DNA of 64,000 nucleotides from RYN-230 sp963720645 (GTDB lineage Bacteria; Actinomycetota; Actinomycetes; Streptosporangiales; Streptosporangiaceae): NCBI GenBank assembly GCA_963720645.1, contig CAVRFX010000019.1, positions 434,001-498,000 of the forward strand, read 5' to 3'. Numbering within the stretch: the stretch's first letter is position 1; each line of letters opens with the position of its first letter. The translations under genes were made by a program, and so were the position numbers. Of this stretch, positions 18,658-27,153 are shown one piece after another. The notes beneath the pieces were generated by a model. It did not search any database. It was not told the origin of the DNA and saw nothing but the letters and a program-made list of their open reading frames with translations.

Positions 18658-19773
18658 TCAGCCGGCGCGATAGGGCTCCGCGTCCGCGGACCGCAGCTCC
18701 AGCCCCAGGCCGGTCCGGCCCGGATCGGGCGTCATCGCGCCACCCTCCGGATCCAGCGTCCCGTCGAACAGCATCCGCTCGATCCGTTGGTGATCATGGA
18801 AGTATTCCAGGTGCCGCAGGTTGGGCACGGCCGCGGCCGCGTGCACGTGCAGATTCGGCGCGCAGTGCCCGGAAACCTGCACATTGTGCGCGGCGGCCAG
18901 CGCGGCGCCGCGCAGGAAGTCGGTGATGCCGCCGCACCGGGTCACGTCGAGCTGCAGGCAGTCCACCGCTCCCGCGCTGAGCAACCGGGCCGAATCGGCC
19001 AGGGACCAGCTGTACTCACCCGCCGTCACGTCGGGCCGGACCTGCCGCCGGATCGTCGCCAGGCCACCGGTGTCCTGGGAGGACACGGGCTCCTCGAACC
19101 AGGTGACCCCGAACTCGTCCATCCGGTCGGCCATCCGCACGGCCTGCCCGGTGGAGTAACCGCCGTTGGCGTTAACGTAGAGCTCGGTGTCCGGCCCGAT
19201 GACCTCCCGGGCCAGGGCGACGCGGGCCAGGTCACGCGGCTCGTTGCTGCCCCAGGACTCGCCGATCTTGATCTTGACGCGGGGGATCCGGTCCTTGCCC
19301 ACCCAGGTGGTCAGCTGCTCGCGGGTGCGCGCCTCGCCGTAGGTGGTGAAGCCGCCGCTGCCGTAGACGGGCACATCGTCGCGGACCCGGCCGATAAGGC
19401 TGGTGACCGGGCAGCCGAGTAGCCGGGCCTTCAGGTCCCACAGGGCGATATCGGCGGCGGACAGAGCCATCGCCCCGATGCCGGGACGGCCCACGTTGCG
19501 CAGGGACCTGGCCATGGCCTCGTTCGCGCCGGGCACGTCCAGCGCGCTCCGGCCGGCCACGACCCCGGAGAGGATGCCGGTCACCACCGGCGCGGCGGCC
19601 GCGGCGGCGTAGCTCCAGCCGATGCCCTGCTGGCCCCCGGCGTGCGCCGTGACCAGGACCAGGGTGGTCTTGTCCCAGGCCAGGGTGCCGTCAGCCTCAG
19701 GTTCGTCGGTGGGCACCACGTAGACCGCCGCGTCGAGACCCTGCACGGCGGGATCCGCCGCTGCTCCGCCCAT
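18658..19773 (-). CDS. Mandelate racemase / muconate lactonizing enzyme family protein (enolase superfamily)
   Basis: 371-residue enolase-superfamily enzyme. The KxK general-base motif is in RVKIKIGESWG at about residues 160-170. Metal ligands follow in the order expected: Asp/Asn at LYVNANGGYS, Glu at TWFEEPVSS, and Glu at TAGEYSWS. The barrel end carries the His in VSGHCAPNLHVHAA, so the protein resembles the mandelate-racemase subgroup of acid-sugar dehydratases. Substrate unknown. The ATG at 19773 is preferred over one at 19782 because AGGAGG ends immediately before the latter, which would leave no spacer. It is divergent from the pyruvate-oxidase-like gene. Confidence 0.85.
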   Translation of the reverse strand: MGGAAADPAVQGLDAAVYVVPTDEPEADGTLAWDKTTLVLVTAHAGGQQGIGWSYAAAAAAPVVTGILSGVVAGRSALDVPGANEAMARSLRNVGRPGIGAMALSAADIALWDLKARLLGCPVTSLIGRVRDDVPVYGSGGFTTYGEARTREQLTTWVGKDRIPRVKIKIGESWGSNEPRDLARVALAREVIGPDTELYVNANGGYSTGQAVRMADRMDEFGVTWFEEPVSSQDTGGLATIRRQVRPDVTAGEYSWSLADSARLLSAGAVDCLQLDVTRCGGITDFLRGAALAAAHNVQVSGHCAPNLHVHAAAAVPNLRHLEYFHDHQRIERMLFDGTLDPEGGAMTPDPGRTGLGLELRSADAEPYRAG

Positions 19774-19863
19774 CACGCCCATCCTCCTGCCTCGGTGTAG
19801 TGCCCGCCCGGTGTGCCCGCGGGCCGCCGGGTACCTGCCCCCCAGCTACCTGCGGTCCGGGCG

Positions 19864-19910
19864 GCCAAACCTGCGTATCCGGGAAGGCAGGCCGGGCCCG
19901 CATGTTTGGC
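19864..19910. promoter_or_regulatory. Interrupted inverted repeat in a divergent promoter region
   Basis: GCCAAACCTGCG at 19864-19875 and CGCATGTTTGGC at 19899-19910 are inverted repeats matching at 11 of 12 positions, with 23 nt between. The repeat lies midway between the divergent enolase-superfamily and pyruvate-oxidase-like genes. It could be a shared operator or a transcribed hairpin. Confidence 0.4.
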
Positions 19911-19984
19911 GGCCCCGTCTGCGGACAGCCGGGAAGGGGCGGATTCGCCTGCCGCCCTAACCACAATCAGCTGGAGGTCCGCAG

Positions 19985-21751
19985 GTGGCACAGATAGCAT
20001 CCGAGGCCCTGGTCGAGCGGCTCGCAGACTGGGGTGTGGACACCGTGTTCGGGATCCCGGGCGACGGCATCAACGGGATCATGGAAGGCTTCCGCCGGCA
20101 TCAGGACCGGGTGAAGTTCGTACTGGTCCATCACGAGGAGGCCGCCGCGTTCATGGCGACCGCCCACGCCAAGGCGACCGGGCAGATCGGCGTGTGCCTG
20201 GCCACGTCCGGCCCGGGCGGGATCCACCTGCTGAACGGGCTCTACGACGCCAAGCTCGACCACATGCCGGTGCTCGCCATCACGGGCATGCAGGAAACGT
20301 CCGTGCTCGGCACCGGTTACCAGCAGGAAGTGAACCTCGACCGGCTCTACGAGGACGTCGCCGTCTACGACCAGATGATCTACAACCCGGCGCAGCTGCC
20401 GGCCGTCGTGGACATCGCGATACGCACCGCCTACGCCCGGCGCGGGGTGGCGCACCTGACCCTGCCCAACGACCTCCAGGTGGCCAAGGCCGGGGAGAAC
20501 CCCTACGCGGAGGTCGGCCCGGCCCGGCCCCCGGCGACCGCGCCCATCCGCCTGGACGCTCCCGGCCGGCCCCGGGAGGAGGACCTGCAGCGGCTGGCCG
20601 ACGTGCTGAACGCCGGGGAGAAAGTGGCGATCCTGGCCGGGGCGGGTGCCCTGCACGCCCGGGAGGAGCTGCTGGCGGTGGCGGAAACGCTGGGCGCGCC
20701 GGTCATCAAGACGCTGCCCGGCAAGGCCGCCGTCCCGGACGACTCGCCCTACACCACCGGCGGGATCGGCCTGCTGGGTACCGCGCCCTCCGAGGAGCTG
20801 ATGAACGACCTGGACACGCTGTTCATGGTCGGGACCAACTTCCCGTACACCCACTTCATGCCGGAGCCGGGCAAGGCGCGGATCGTGCAGATCGAGGCCG
20901 ACCCGGCCCGGGCCGGCTCCCGGGTACCCACCGAGGTCCCGGTGGTCGGTGACGCCCGGGAGGGCCTGCAGGCCCTGCTGCCGCTGCTCAAGCAGCGGGC
21001 TGATACCTCATTCCTGGAGAAGTACCAGAAGCAGATGGGCAAGTGGCGGGAGAAGATGGCCGCGCTGCAGGACGGGGCGCGGAATCCGATCGCCCCGGAG
21101 TACCTGGTCAGCGTGCTCAGTGAGCTCGCCGCGGACGACGCCGTGCTGACCTGTGACAGCGGGACCATCGCCACCTGGGCCGCCCGGCACTGGCACATCC
21201 GGGCCGACCGCCAGTTCTACCTGTCCGGGAACCTGGCCACGATGGCGCCCGGGCTGCCCTACGCGATCGGGATCCAGCACGCGTTCCCCGGCCGGCAGGT
21301 CATCGGCTACGTCGGCGACGGCGGGTTCTCCATGCTGATGGCCGAGTTCATCACGGCCATCAAGCACAAGCTGCCGGTCAAGATCGTGATCAACAACAAC
21401 AACTCGCTCGGCCAGATCCTGTGGGAGCAGATGGTGCTCGGCTACCCCGAGTACGGCGTCCGGCATTCGGAGCCGTTCACGGACTACACCGGGATCGCCA
21501 CGGCCAACGGCGCGCTGGGCCTCAAGGTGAGCCATCCCGGTGAGGTCCGGGACGCGATCAGCCAGGCGCTCAGCCACGACGGGCCGGCCCTGGTCAACGT
21601 GAACGTGAACCCCGACGAGCCGCCGCTGCCCGGCAAGGTGGAGTACAAGCAGGCGGTGAAGTTCGCCGAGGCGTTCCTGCGCGGGCAGCCGCGCAAGTCC
21701 ACGATCGCGACCACCTTGTTCCGGGACAAGATCGACCAGCTCAAGTCCTGA
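19985..21751 (+). CDS. Thiamine-diphosphate-dependent pyruvate oxidase / pyruvate dehydrogenase (quinone)-like enzyme
   Basis: 588-residue three-domain TPP enzyme. The N-terminal pyrimidine-binding domain has the catalytic glutamate in VHHEEAAAFMATAHAKATG at about residue 51. The central domain is at about 190-335. The C-terminal diphosphate-binding domain has the GDGGFSMLMAEFITAIK...NNN motif at about 443-475. Overall form resembles PoxB-type pyruvate:quinone oxidoreductases, which convert pyruvate to acetate and CO2 and bind FAD. The C-terminal membrane-binding peptide of PoxB cannot be confirmed. CTGGAGG precedes the GTG start. An Lrp regulator converges on it, with the coding ends overlapping by 11 bp. 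Confidence 0.85.
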   Translation: MAQIASEALVERLADWGVDTVFGIPGDGINGIMEGFRRHQDRVKFVLVHHEEAAAFMATAHAKATGQIGVCLATSGPGGIHLLNGLYDAKLDHMPVLAITGMQETSVLGTGYQQEVNLDRLYEDVAVYDQMIYNPAQLPAVVDIAIRTAYARRGVAHLTLPNDLQVAKAGENPYAEVGPARPPATAPIRLDAPGRPREEDLQRLADVLNAGEKVAILAGAGALHAREELLAVAETLGAPVIKTLPGKAAVPDDSPYTTGGIGLLGTAPSEELMNDLDTLFMVGTNFPYTHFMPEPGKARIVQIEADPARAGSRVPTEVPVVGDAREGLQALLPLLKQRADTSFLEKYQKQMGKWREKMAALQDGARNPIAPEYLVSVLSELAADDAVLTCDSGTIATWAARHWHIRADRQFYLSGNLATMAPGLPYAIGIQHAFPGRQVIGYVGDGGFSMLMAEFITAIKHKLPVKIVINNNNSLGQILWEQMVLGYPEYGVRHSEPFTDYTGIATANGALGLKVSHPGEVRDAISQALSHDGPALVNVNVNPDEPPLPGKVEYKQAVKFAEAFLRGQPRKSTIATTLFRDKIDQLKS

Positions 21752-22286
21752 GCGCGCCCGGTTCCGCCCGGTCCGCGGGCAGCCGCCGGCGCTGACGCGC
21801 TGCGCGGCTGCCCGCGGTCGTGTCCGGGTCGAGTGGCAGCCCGCAGGGCGGCTTGATCTCGGCCAGCCGCAGGTAAGTGATCAGCCGCTGGCCGCCCCGG
21901 GTGGACAGCCGGGTCAGTACCTCCTGCAGATCAGCGACGTCACGGGCGACGATGCTGAGCAGGTAGTCCATCTCGCCGGCCAGGTTGTCGGCCGCGATGA
22001 TCTGCGGCAGCGCCCGGACCTGGTCCTCGAAGATCCGGGTGGCCCGGGGGTCATGCCGCCCCAGCGCGGCGAACACGTAGAGCTGCAGCGGGAAGCCGGC
22101 CGCCTCCGGGTCGAGCTGGGCCCGGATGATGCGGATGACCCCGGACTCCTTGAGCGCGCGCACCCGGTGCAGCGTCGCCGCCGGGGACAGCCCCACCAGC
22201 CGGGACAGTTCGACGTTGGTGCGGTCCGCGTCGGCCTGCAGCGCAGTCAGCAGCTTGATGTCAACTTCGTCAAGGTTAACGGCCAT
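21741..22286 (-). CDS. Lrp/AsnC family transcriptional regulator
   Basis: 181-residue feast/famine regulator. The N-terminal helix-turn-helix (about residues 5-55) reads LDEVDIKLLTALQADADRTNVELSRLVGLSPAATLHRVRALKES in outline. The RAM ligand-binding beta-alpha-beta domain (about 65-140) includes VFAALGRHDP and AGEMDYLLSIVARD. The C-terminal ~30 residues are Arg/Ala-rich and probably disordered. A TATTAT -10 box 8 nt before the ATG suggests a leaderless message. It is divergent from the EamA-type exporter, a common regulator-exporter pairing for amino acids. Confidence 0.92.
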   Translation of the reverse strand: MAVNLDEVDIKLLTALQADADRTNVELSRLVGLSPAATLHRVRALKESGVIRIIRAQLDPEAAGFPLQLYVFAALGRHDPRATRIFEDQVRALPQIIAADNLAGEMDYLLSIVARDVADLQEVLTRLSTRGGQRLITYLRLAEIKPPCGLPLDPDTTAGSRAARQRRRLPADRAEPGALRT

Positions 22287-22287
22287 A

Positions 22288-22306
22288 GCACTGAATAATA
22301 TTTGAC
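22288..22306. promoter_or_regulatory. AT-rich promoter/operator site between lrp-type and exporter genes
   Basis: GCACTGAATAATATTTGAC is strikingly AT-rich for this genome and contains the near-palindrome AATAATATT. Read on the minus strand, TATTAT (22300-22295) lies 8 nt before the Lrp-type ATG and serves as a -10 candidate. Autoregulation by the Lrp protein at this site would be typical of the family. Confidence 0.4.
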
Positions 22307-22356
22307 CAGAGGCGTGCTACGGCGAATTCTGTCCGACGAGGACGCATCCTGGAGGC

Positions 22357-23762
22357 ATGAACTTCGACCGCCGTCGCGCCCTCGTGGCGCTCACCGTCGC
22401 CGGGCTGCTGTGGGGCAGCACGGTTCCCCTGTCCAAGATCGCCCTGGGCTGGCTCTCGCCCGGGTGGCTGACCGCCATCCGGTTCGCGGTGGCCGCTGCC
22501 GTGCTGCTCGCCGCGACCCCCCGGTCGCGGCTCCGGGCCGCGTGGAGCCCGGGGGTGCTGGCGTGGGGTGCGGCGGGGTACGGCGGGACGGTCCTGCTGC
22601 AGAACACCGGCATCACCCGGACCAGTGTCAGCCATGCCGCGCTGCTCATCGGCACCGCCCCCGTCATGGTCGCGATCATCGCGGCGGTGTGGCAGCGCAG
22701 CGTGGCGCGCCCGGTCGCCTGGGGCGGCTTCGCCGTCTCGCTCGCCGGGGTCGGCCTGGTCGCCGCGGGCGGCGGTGGCGGCGCGGACCTGGCGGGCGAC
22801 GGCATGGTGCTGGCCTCGGTCCTGATCTCGGCCGTCTTCACCGTCGGCCAGACCCGGCTGCTGCGCGGCCGTGACCCGATCGCGGTCACCGCGGTGCAGT
22901 TCCTGGGCGCGGTCCTGGTCACGGCGCCGTTCAGCGCGCTGACCGAGAGCATGCCTTCCGCCCCCGCGCACGTCACCAGCCTGCTGGCCGTGGCCGCGCT
23001 GATCGCGGGCGGGACCCTGCTCCCGTTCACCCTGTTCGCGTTCGGCCAGAGCGGCTGCCGGCCGAGACCGCCGGGGCGTTCCTCAACATCGAGCCGCTCG
23101 TCGGTGCGGTGGCGGGTGTCGTCGTCTTCGGTAACCCGGCCGGCCCGGCCCAGCTTGGCGGGGGTGCGGCCATCCTCGGCGGCATCGCGCTGAGCAGCGT
23201 GCGGCGGCGTGGCCGCCGCGCCGGCCGCCCGGCCGTGGCTGCCCCGGTCGTGGCTGCGCCAGCCGGGCAGGTGCCAGCTGGTCAGGTGCCAGCTGGTCAG
23301 GTACTAGCCGGGCAGGCGCCAGCTGAGCAGGCGCCGGCCGTGGCCAGCACCGTCTCCGTGGCCAGCACCGTTCCCGTGGCCGGTGCCGTTCCCGTGGCCA
23401 GTGCCGAGGACGTGCTGGGTCTCCGGTGGGCGCCGGGCCATCTCGACCTGCCGGGCGGGCACGGTGCGCGCCGCCGCCGTGGCCGGCGCTGCCGGCTGCC
23501 CGCCGCGGGCCGCGGGTGCCCGGCGGCCGCCGCTCCCGCGGCTGAGCACCACCCCGCTGGCTTCCTCCGCCCGGGCCGTGGTCACGGCCGGCCCCGGGGC
23601 CGCGGGACCGGCCGGTCCCCCTGGACCGGGCGGCAGCGGCCGCGCGGGCCGTTCCGGCCGCGGGGGCGCGGGGACACGCATCGCCCCGGGCCTGAGCGGC
23701 CCGGGGGTGGCCCGCCAGGAGACGGCGTGCGGGGCGCGGCCCGGCGAGCTGGGCGTTCCTGA
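22357..23762 (+). pseudogene. EamA/DMT-family exporter, frame-broken, with repetitive tail
   Basis: The first ~230 residues are a normal drug/metabolite (EamA) transporter with about eight hydrophobic segments and an LLWGSTVPLSKIALGWLSPGW opening. At about 23050, after FAFGQS, the frame is lost. In the -1 frame the expected continuation RLPAETAGAFLNIEPLVGA, a hallmark second-EamA-repeat segment, resumes and carries through the last two membrane helices to about 23205. That frame then runs on to 23762 through low-complexity Ala/Val/Pro/Gln sequence made by 15-bp and 18-bp minisatellites (23259-23405). One missing base explains the break. It may be a sequencing indel rather than a dead gene. 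TGGAGG precedes the ATG. Confidence 0.75.
23259..23405. repeat. Two adjoining minisatellites (15-bp and 18-bp units)
   Basis: 23259-23338 holds about five copies of a 15-bp unit related to GCCAGCTGGTCAGGT. 23340-23405 holds about three and a half copies of an 18-bp unit related to GTGGCCAGCACCGTTCCC. They follow the last membrane segment of the exporter and encode its repetitive tail if that frame is translated. Confidence 0.8.
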
Positions 23763-23802
23763 GCCGGCCATGATCGATACCCGCTTATACCGCATCACAA
23801 AC

Positions 23803-23848
23803 TTTTTTTGAAAAAGCCGGAAGCCCAGTAACCGCAGGGGCTTCCGGC
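23803..23848 (-). terminator. Textbook Rho-independent terminator on the minus strand, with no gene feeding it
   Basis: An 11-bp perfect stem (23816-23826 with 23838-23848, loop 11 nt) is followed on the minus strand by UUUUU, C and a run of A. U-tract terminators are rare in this window. The nearest minus-strand gene upstream of it is separated by the whole plus-strand LysM gene, so it may end an unannotated minus-strand transcript starting near 23880-23940. Confidence 0.65.
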
Positions 23849-23944
23849 TCACAGGCGGGCGATCTTGCTCCGGACCGACTTGCGTCCCTGACCAGGCCTT
23901 GCGTACGTTGGGCCGCTGTGACCAGAATCCGGACAAGGAGCTTC

Positions 23945-24592
23945 ATGAAGGTACAAACGCGGATAATTACGGCAGCGGGCGCCGGCATCGTCATGGCCGG
24001 GCTGGCCGCTGGGCAGGCCCTGGCCAGCACGCACACGGTGCAGGCGGGTGACACGCTCAGCGGCATCGCCGCTTCGGCGGGCGTGCCGCTCAGCAAGGTC
24101 GAGGCGGCCAACCGCTGGATCAAGAACCCCAACCTGATCTACGTGGGCCAGATCATCAAGGTGCCGGACGGCCGCTCCGGGATCACCCCCATGGCCCCGA
24201 CCTACTACCAGGCCCCGGCGGCCTCGGGCACGTCCTCAGCGGGCTCGGACACGTCGGACGCCGGATCGGCCAGCACGGGCACCTCCGGCACCTCGTCGGC
24301 CACCTCGGGCACCTCATCGGCCAGCTCGGGCACGTCGGCGAGCTCCGGCACGTACTCGGCGAGCACCGGCAGCAGCGGGTCGTCGTTCCAGCAGTGCGTG
24401 GCCTGGCGTGAGTCCGGCAACAACCCGACCGCGTCGTCGGCCGGCCTGTACGGCATCCTGCCGAGCACCTGGGCCAGCCTCGGCTACTCGGGTACCGCCG
24501 GGTCGGCGTCCGTCGCCCAGCAGAACGAGGCGTTCCAGCGCCTGTACGCCCAGGACGGCACCTCGCCGTGGGCACCCTACGACGGCTGCTGA
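23945..24592 (+). CDS. Secreted LysM and transglycosylase-like protein
   Basis: 215-residue exported cell-wall protein. A signal peptide covers about residues 1-30 (basic start, hydrophobic AAGAGIVMAGLAAGQALA core). One LysM peptidoglycan-binding domain spans about 31-77 (HTVQAGDTLSGIAASAGVPLSKVEAANRW). A Ser/Gly/Thr linker at about 88-150 is made of short repeats. The C-terminal ~65 residues resemble the transglycosylase-like/resuscitation-promoting-factor fold, with the probable catalytic glutamate in VAWRESGNNPTASSAGLYGI. It likely cleaves or remodels peptidoglycan. AAGGAG precedes the ATG at 23945. A weak promoter (TTGCGT, 18 nt, TACGTT at 23904) is possible. Confidence 0.88.
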   Translation: MKVQTRIITAAGAGIVMAGLAAGQALASTHTVQAGDTLSGIAASAGVPLSKVEAANRWIKNPNLIYVGQIIKVPDGRSGITPMAPTYYQAPAASGTSSAGSDTSDAGSASTGTSGTSSATSGTSSASSGTSASSGTYSASTGSSGSSFQQCVAWRESGNNPTASSAGLYGILPSTWASLGYSGTAGSASVAQQNEAFQRLYAQDGTSPWAPYDGC

Positions 24593-24691
24593 TCAGACAC
24601 CGTTCTGATCGTGGCAGGTCTTTATTACACCTGATTCCGGTCACACCGGCCCTCCTCACGCCCCCGAATGAACGGCTGAGAGAAGCCACGC

Positions 24692-24728
24692 GAGCCCCGG
24701 CCCGGGACCCCGATCCCGGCCGGGGCTC
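24692..24728. terminator. Bidirectional hairpin between convergent genes
   Basis: GAGCCCCGGCCCGGGA (24692-24707) pairs with TCCCGGCCGGGGCTC (24714-24728) with a single bulged base and a 6-nt loop. It lies between the stops of the LysM gene (+) and the acetolactate-synthase-like gene (-). The 24593-24746 gap also holds a small GATCAGA/TCTGATC hairpin at 24591-24610 overlapping the LysM stop codon. Confidence 0.65.
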
Positions 24729-24746
24729 GGCGCATTCCTGCGGCGC

Positions 24747-26300
24747 TTACCCCGGCGGGCTGAGCAGCGCCTCGATCAGGTGCGGGCCGGGCTCGGCCAG
24801 CGCACGCCGCAGCTCCCCCGCGAACTCCCCGGCGCTGGCCGCGCGAGCCGCCGGGACTCCCATCCCGCAGGCCAGGGCGGGGAAGTCCAGGTCGGGGCGG
24901 GACAGGTCGAGCAGGCTGCGGGCCGCGTCCCCGCCCGCCACCGCGCCCACCCGCTGCAGCTCCAGGTCGAGGATCGCGTAGCGGCGGTTACTGAAGATCA
25001 CCGTGGTGACGTCGAGCCCCTCCCGCGCCTGCGTCCACAGTGCCTGGATCGTGTACATCGCGCTGCCGTCCGAGTCCAGCGCCAGCACACTGCGGTCCGG
25101 GCAGGCCACGGCCGCCCCGGTGGCGACCGGCAGGCCCTGGCCGATCGCGCCGCCGGTGAGCGTGAGCCAGTCGTGCGGGGGTGCGCCCGCCGTCGCGGCG
25201 GGAAGCGAGAGCCCGGAGGTATTCGCCTCGTCGGACACGATCGCCCCTTCGGGAAGCAGCGCGCCGATGACCGCGGCCGCCGTCTCGGCGGTCAGGCCGC
25301 CGCCGGGCAGGGCGGGCCGGTGCGCCGGCTGCGGGTCGCGGCCGGCCTCGCGGGGCGACCCGCCCGGCCAGCGACGCCAGCGCCCCGCACACGTCCTCGC
25401 CCGGCCGGGCCAGCGTGTGCACCTGGCAGCCGCCGGGCACCAGCGAGCTGGGCAGCCCCGGGTAGGCGAAGAAGGACACCGGCGCCCGGGCGCCCGCCAG
25501 GATCAGCTGCTCGGTCCCGGCCAGCTGGGCCTGCGCGAACTCCGCCAGGTACGCCAGCCGTTCCAGGCCCGGCAGGCCCGCGCCGCGTTCCAGCCGGGCG
25601 GGAAAGGTCTCGCCCAGCAGCCGCGCCCCGGTCGCGGCGGCGATCCGGCTGGCCGCCTCCAGCCCGGGGCGGCGCAGCGCGGCGCCGCCCAGCAGGATGA
25701 CCCGGCCACCGCCGCCCCGCAGCGCGCCGGCGGCCTCGCCGATCACCGGGTCCGGGACCACGGACGGTGGCCGGGCCGGACCGGTGGCGCGGGCCCGGCG
25801 CCGCCGGACCACGACACGTCGGCGGGCAGGACCAGCGTGGCCACGCCACCGGGCGGGCCCTGGGCCGCGGCCACGGCCTCCGCGGCGTCCGCGGCGACGT
25901 CGGCGGTGCGGGCCGGGCGCCGGATCCAGCGCGATACCGGCCGGGCCAGCGAGTCGATGTCGGATTCCAGCGGCGCGTCGAAGCGCTGGTGGTACGTGGC
26001 GTGCTCACCGACCACGTTGACCACCGGGGTGCCGGCCCGCCGGGCGTTGTGCAGGTTGGCCAGGCCGTTCGCCAGGCCCGGCCCCAGGTGCAGCAGGGTG
26101 GCCGCGGGGCGCCCCGTCATCCGGCCGTAGCCGTCCGCCGCGCCGGTGGCCACGCCCTCGAAGAGGCAGAGCACCCCGCGCAGCTCCGGGACCGCGTCCA
26201 GGCTGGCCACGAAGTGCATCTCCGAGGTGCCGGGGTTGCTGAAGCAGACCTCCACCCCGCTGCCAGCCAGGGTGCGGACCAGCGCCTGGGCACCGTTCAC
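24747..26300 (-). pseudogene. Acetolactate-synthase-like TPP enzyme with two compensating frame breaks
   Basis: The span is exactly 518 codons, the usual length for this family (acetolactate synthase large-subunit-like / benzoylformate-decarboxylase-like). Residues 1-165 are in one frame: catalytic-Glu segment LCLFEGVATGAADGYGRMTG, then LVLPADVSW. The central domain (about 25790 down to 25370) is in a second frame (SVVPDPVIGEAAGALR...). The C-terminal TPP domain returns to the first frame (IVSDEANTSGLSL, LALDSDGSAMYTIQALWTQA). Two opposite indels near 25790 and 25370 explain this. The translation is otherwise well conserved, so sequencing error is plausible. GGGAGGTAGGA precedes the GTG start. 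Confidence 0.75.
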
Positions 26301-26354
26301 TCCTACCTCCCGGGAACCCCGCCGCGCCCGCTGGTGAGCCGGCAGGCCAAGTCT

Positions 26355-26375
26355 CCACGTGTTACAGGCACGTGG
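26355..26375. promoter_or_regulatory. Palindrome CCACGTG-N7-CACGTGG
   Basis: A perfect 7-bp inverted repeat, each arm containing CACGTG, spaced by 7 nt. It sits in the 184-bp gap between the divergent acetolactate-synthase-like gene and the lipoprotein gene. The geometry suits a dimeric repressor such as a TetR- or LacI-type protein. A second small hairpin, GGGAG/CTCCC, follows at about 26411-26426. Confidence 0.4.
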
Positions 26376-26484
26376 CTAATCGGGATCCCGTCTACCCAGG
26401 CGGCGTCCTGGGAGGCGATACTCCCTGTAGGACACGAACGCATAACGGACATGGCACACGTTTTCTGGCCGTAGGAGAGAGTGC

Positions 26485-27153
26485 ATGAGCAGGGGCCGCC
26501 TTGAAAGAGGGCTCATGAGCCGGGGCCGCTCCATCGGGCTGGGCTTGACGGTGCTCGCGCTCCTGGTGTCCGGATGTGCGGCCCCGCAGTTCACCTACGT
26601 GACGAACTCGAGCGCGCACACCTACTTCAAGGTGCCGGACGGCTGGAGCCAGATCAAAAGCTCGGCGCTCTCCGCCGCGACCAAGACCACCCCGGACAGC
26701 AGCGTGTGGACGGTTGGCTATGACGCCGACCTCAAGCCCGCGGCGGATCACGTGCTCGGGGCGACGGACGCGGCGCCCTTCGTGTACTCGGTGGTCGCGC
26801 CGCTCAACCAGACCACCACGAATGCCCTGTCCTACAACGAACTGCGGGACTTCTTCCTGCCGGTGACGGCCGCCGCCCGGGCCGCCGACGCCAAGAGCGG
26901 GTTCCCGCTGACCGGGTTCCACCTGCTGCGCGACGCCACCATGACGCCGGGGCAGGGTGTGCACGGCGTCCGGGTCACGTTCCAGTACACCTACCCGGGC
27001 ATCGGCACCAACACCTTCGACCAGGTCGCCCTGACGAACGCGGATGACACCGAGGTCTACCTGCTGCTCGTGCACTGCCTGGCTTCCTGTTACAGCAAGC
27101 ACCAGAGCCAGATCGACACGGTGATGAACTCCTTCACGGTCAGGAGCCCATGA
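26485..27153 (+). CDS. Predicted lipoprotein of unknown function
   Basis: 222-residue exported lipoprotein. A basic N-terminus is followed by a hydrophobic segment and the lipobox LLVSGC, with the lipidated cysteine at about residue 31. The mature part has no recognised domain; it contains a C-terminal Cys pair (HCLASCY) that could form a disulfide. TAGGAGAGAG precedes the ATG at 26485; a second in-frame ATG at 26515 is possible. The stop overlaps the following FtsH-like gene by 4 bp (ATGA), so the lipoprotein is probably a partner of that membrane protease or of its substrate handling. Confidence 0.82.
   Translation: MSRGRLERGLMSRGRSIGLGLTVLALLVSGCAAPQFTYVTNSSAHTYFKVPDGWSQIKSSALSAATKTTPDSSVWTVGYDADLKPAADHVLGATDAAPFVYSVVAPLNQTTTNALSYNELRDFFLPVTAAARAADAKSGFPLTGFHLLRDATMTPGQGVHGVRVTFQYTYPGIGTNTFDQVALTNADDTEVYLLLVHCLASCYSKHQSQIDTVMNSFTVRSP

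Noticed and set aside
19985..21751. Sulfoacetaldehyde acetyltransferase (Xsc), which would fit a sulfonate theme
   Set aside because: Sequence pattern follows pyruvate oxidase-type enzymes, and the gene is far from the CoM block and paired with an enolase-superfamily gene.
23304..23936. Minus-strand frame opposite the broken exporter tail
   Set aside because: Low-complexity Pro/Ala/Gly/His sequence generated by minisatellites, and it crosses a strong minus-strand terminator; no domain or ribosome binding site supports it.
23816..23945. c-di-AMP (ydaO) riboswitch before the LysM gene
   Set aside because: Such riboswitches often precede cell-wall hydrolase genes in actinomycetes, but the conserved ydaO core segments are not present.
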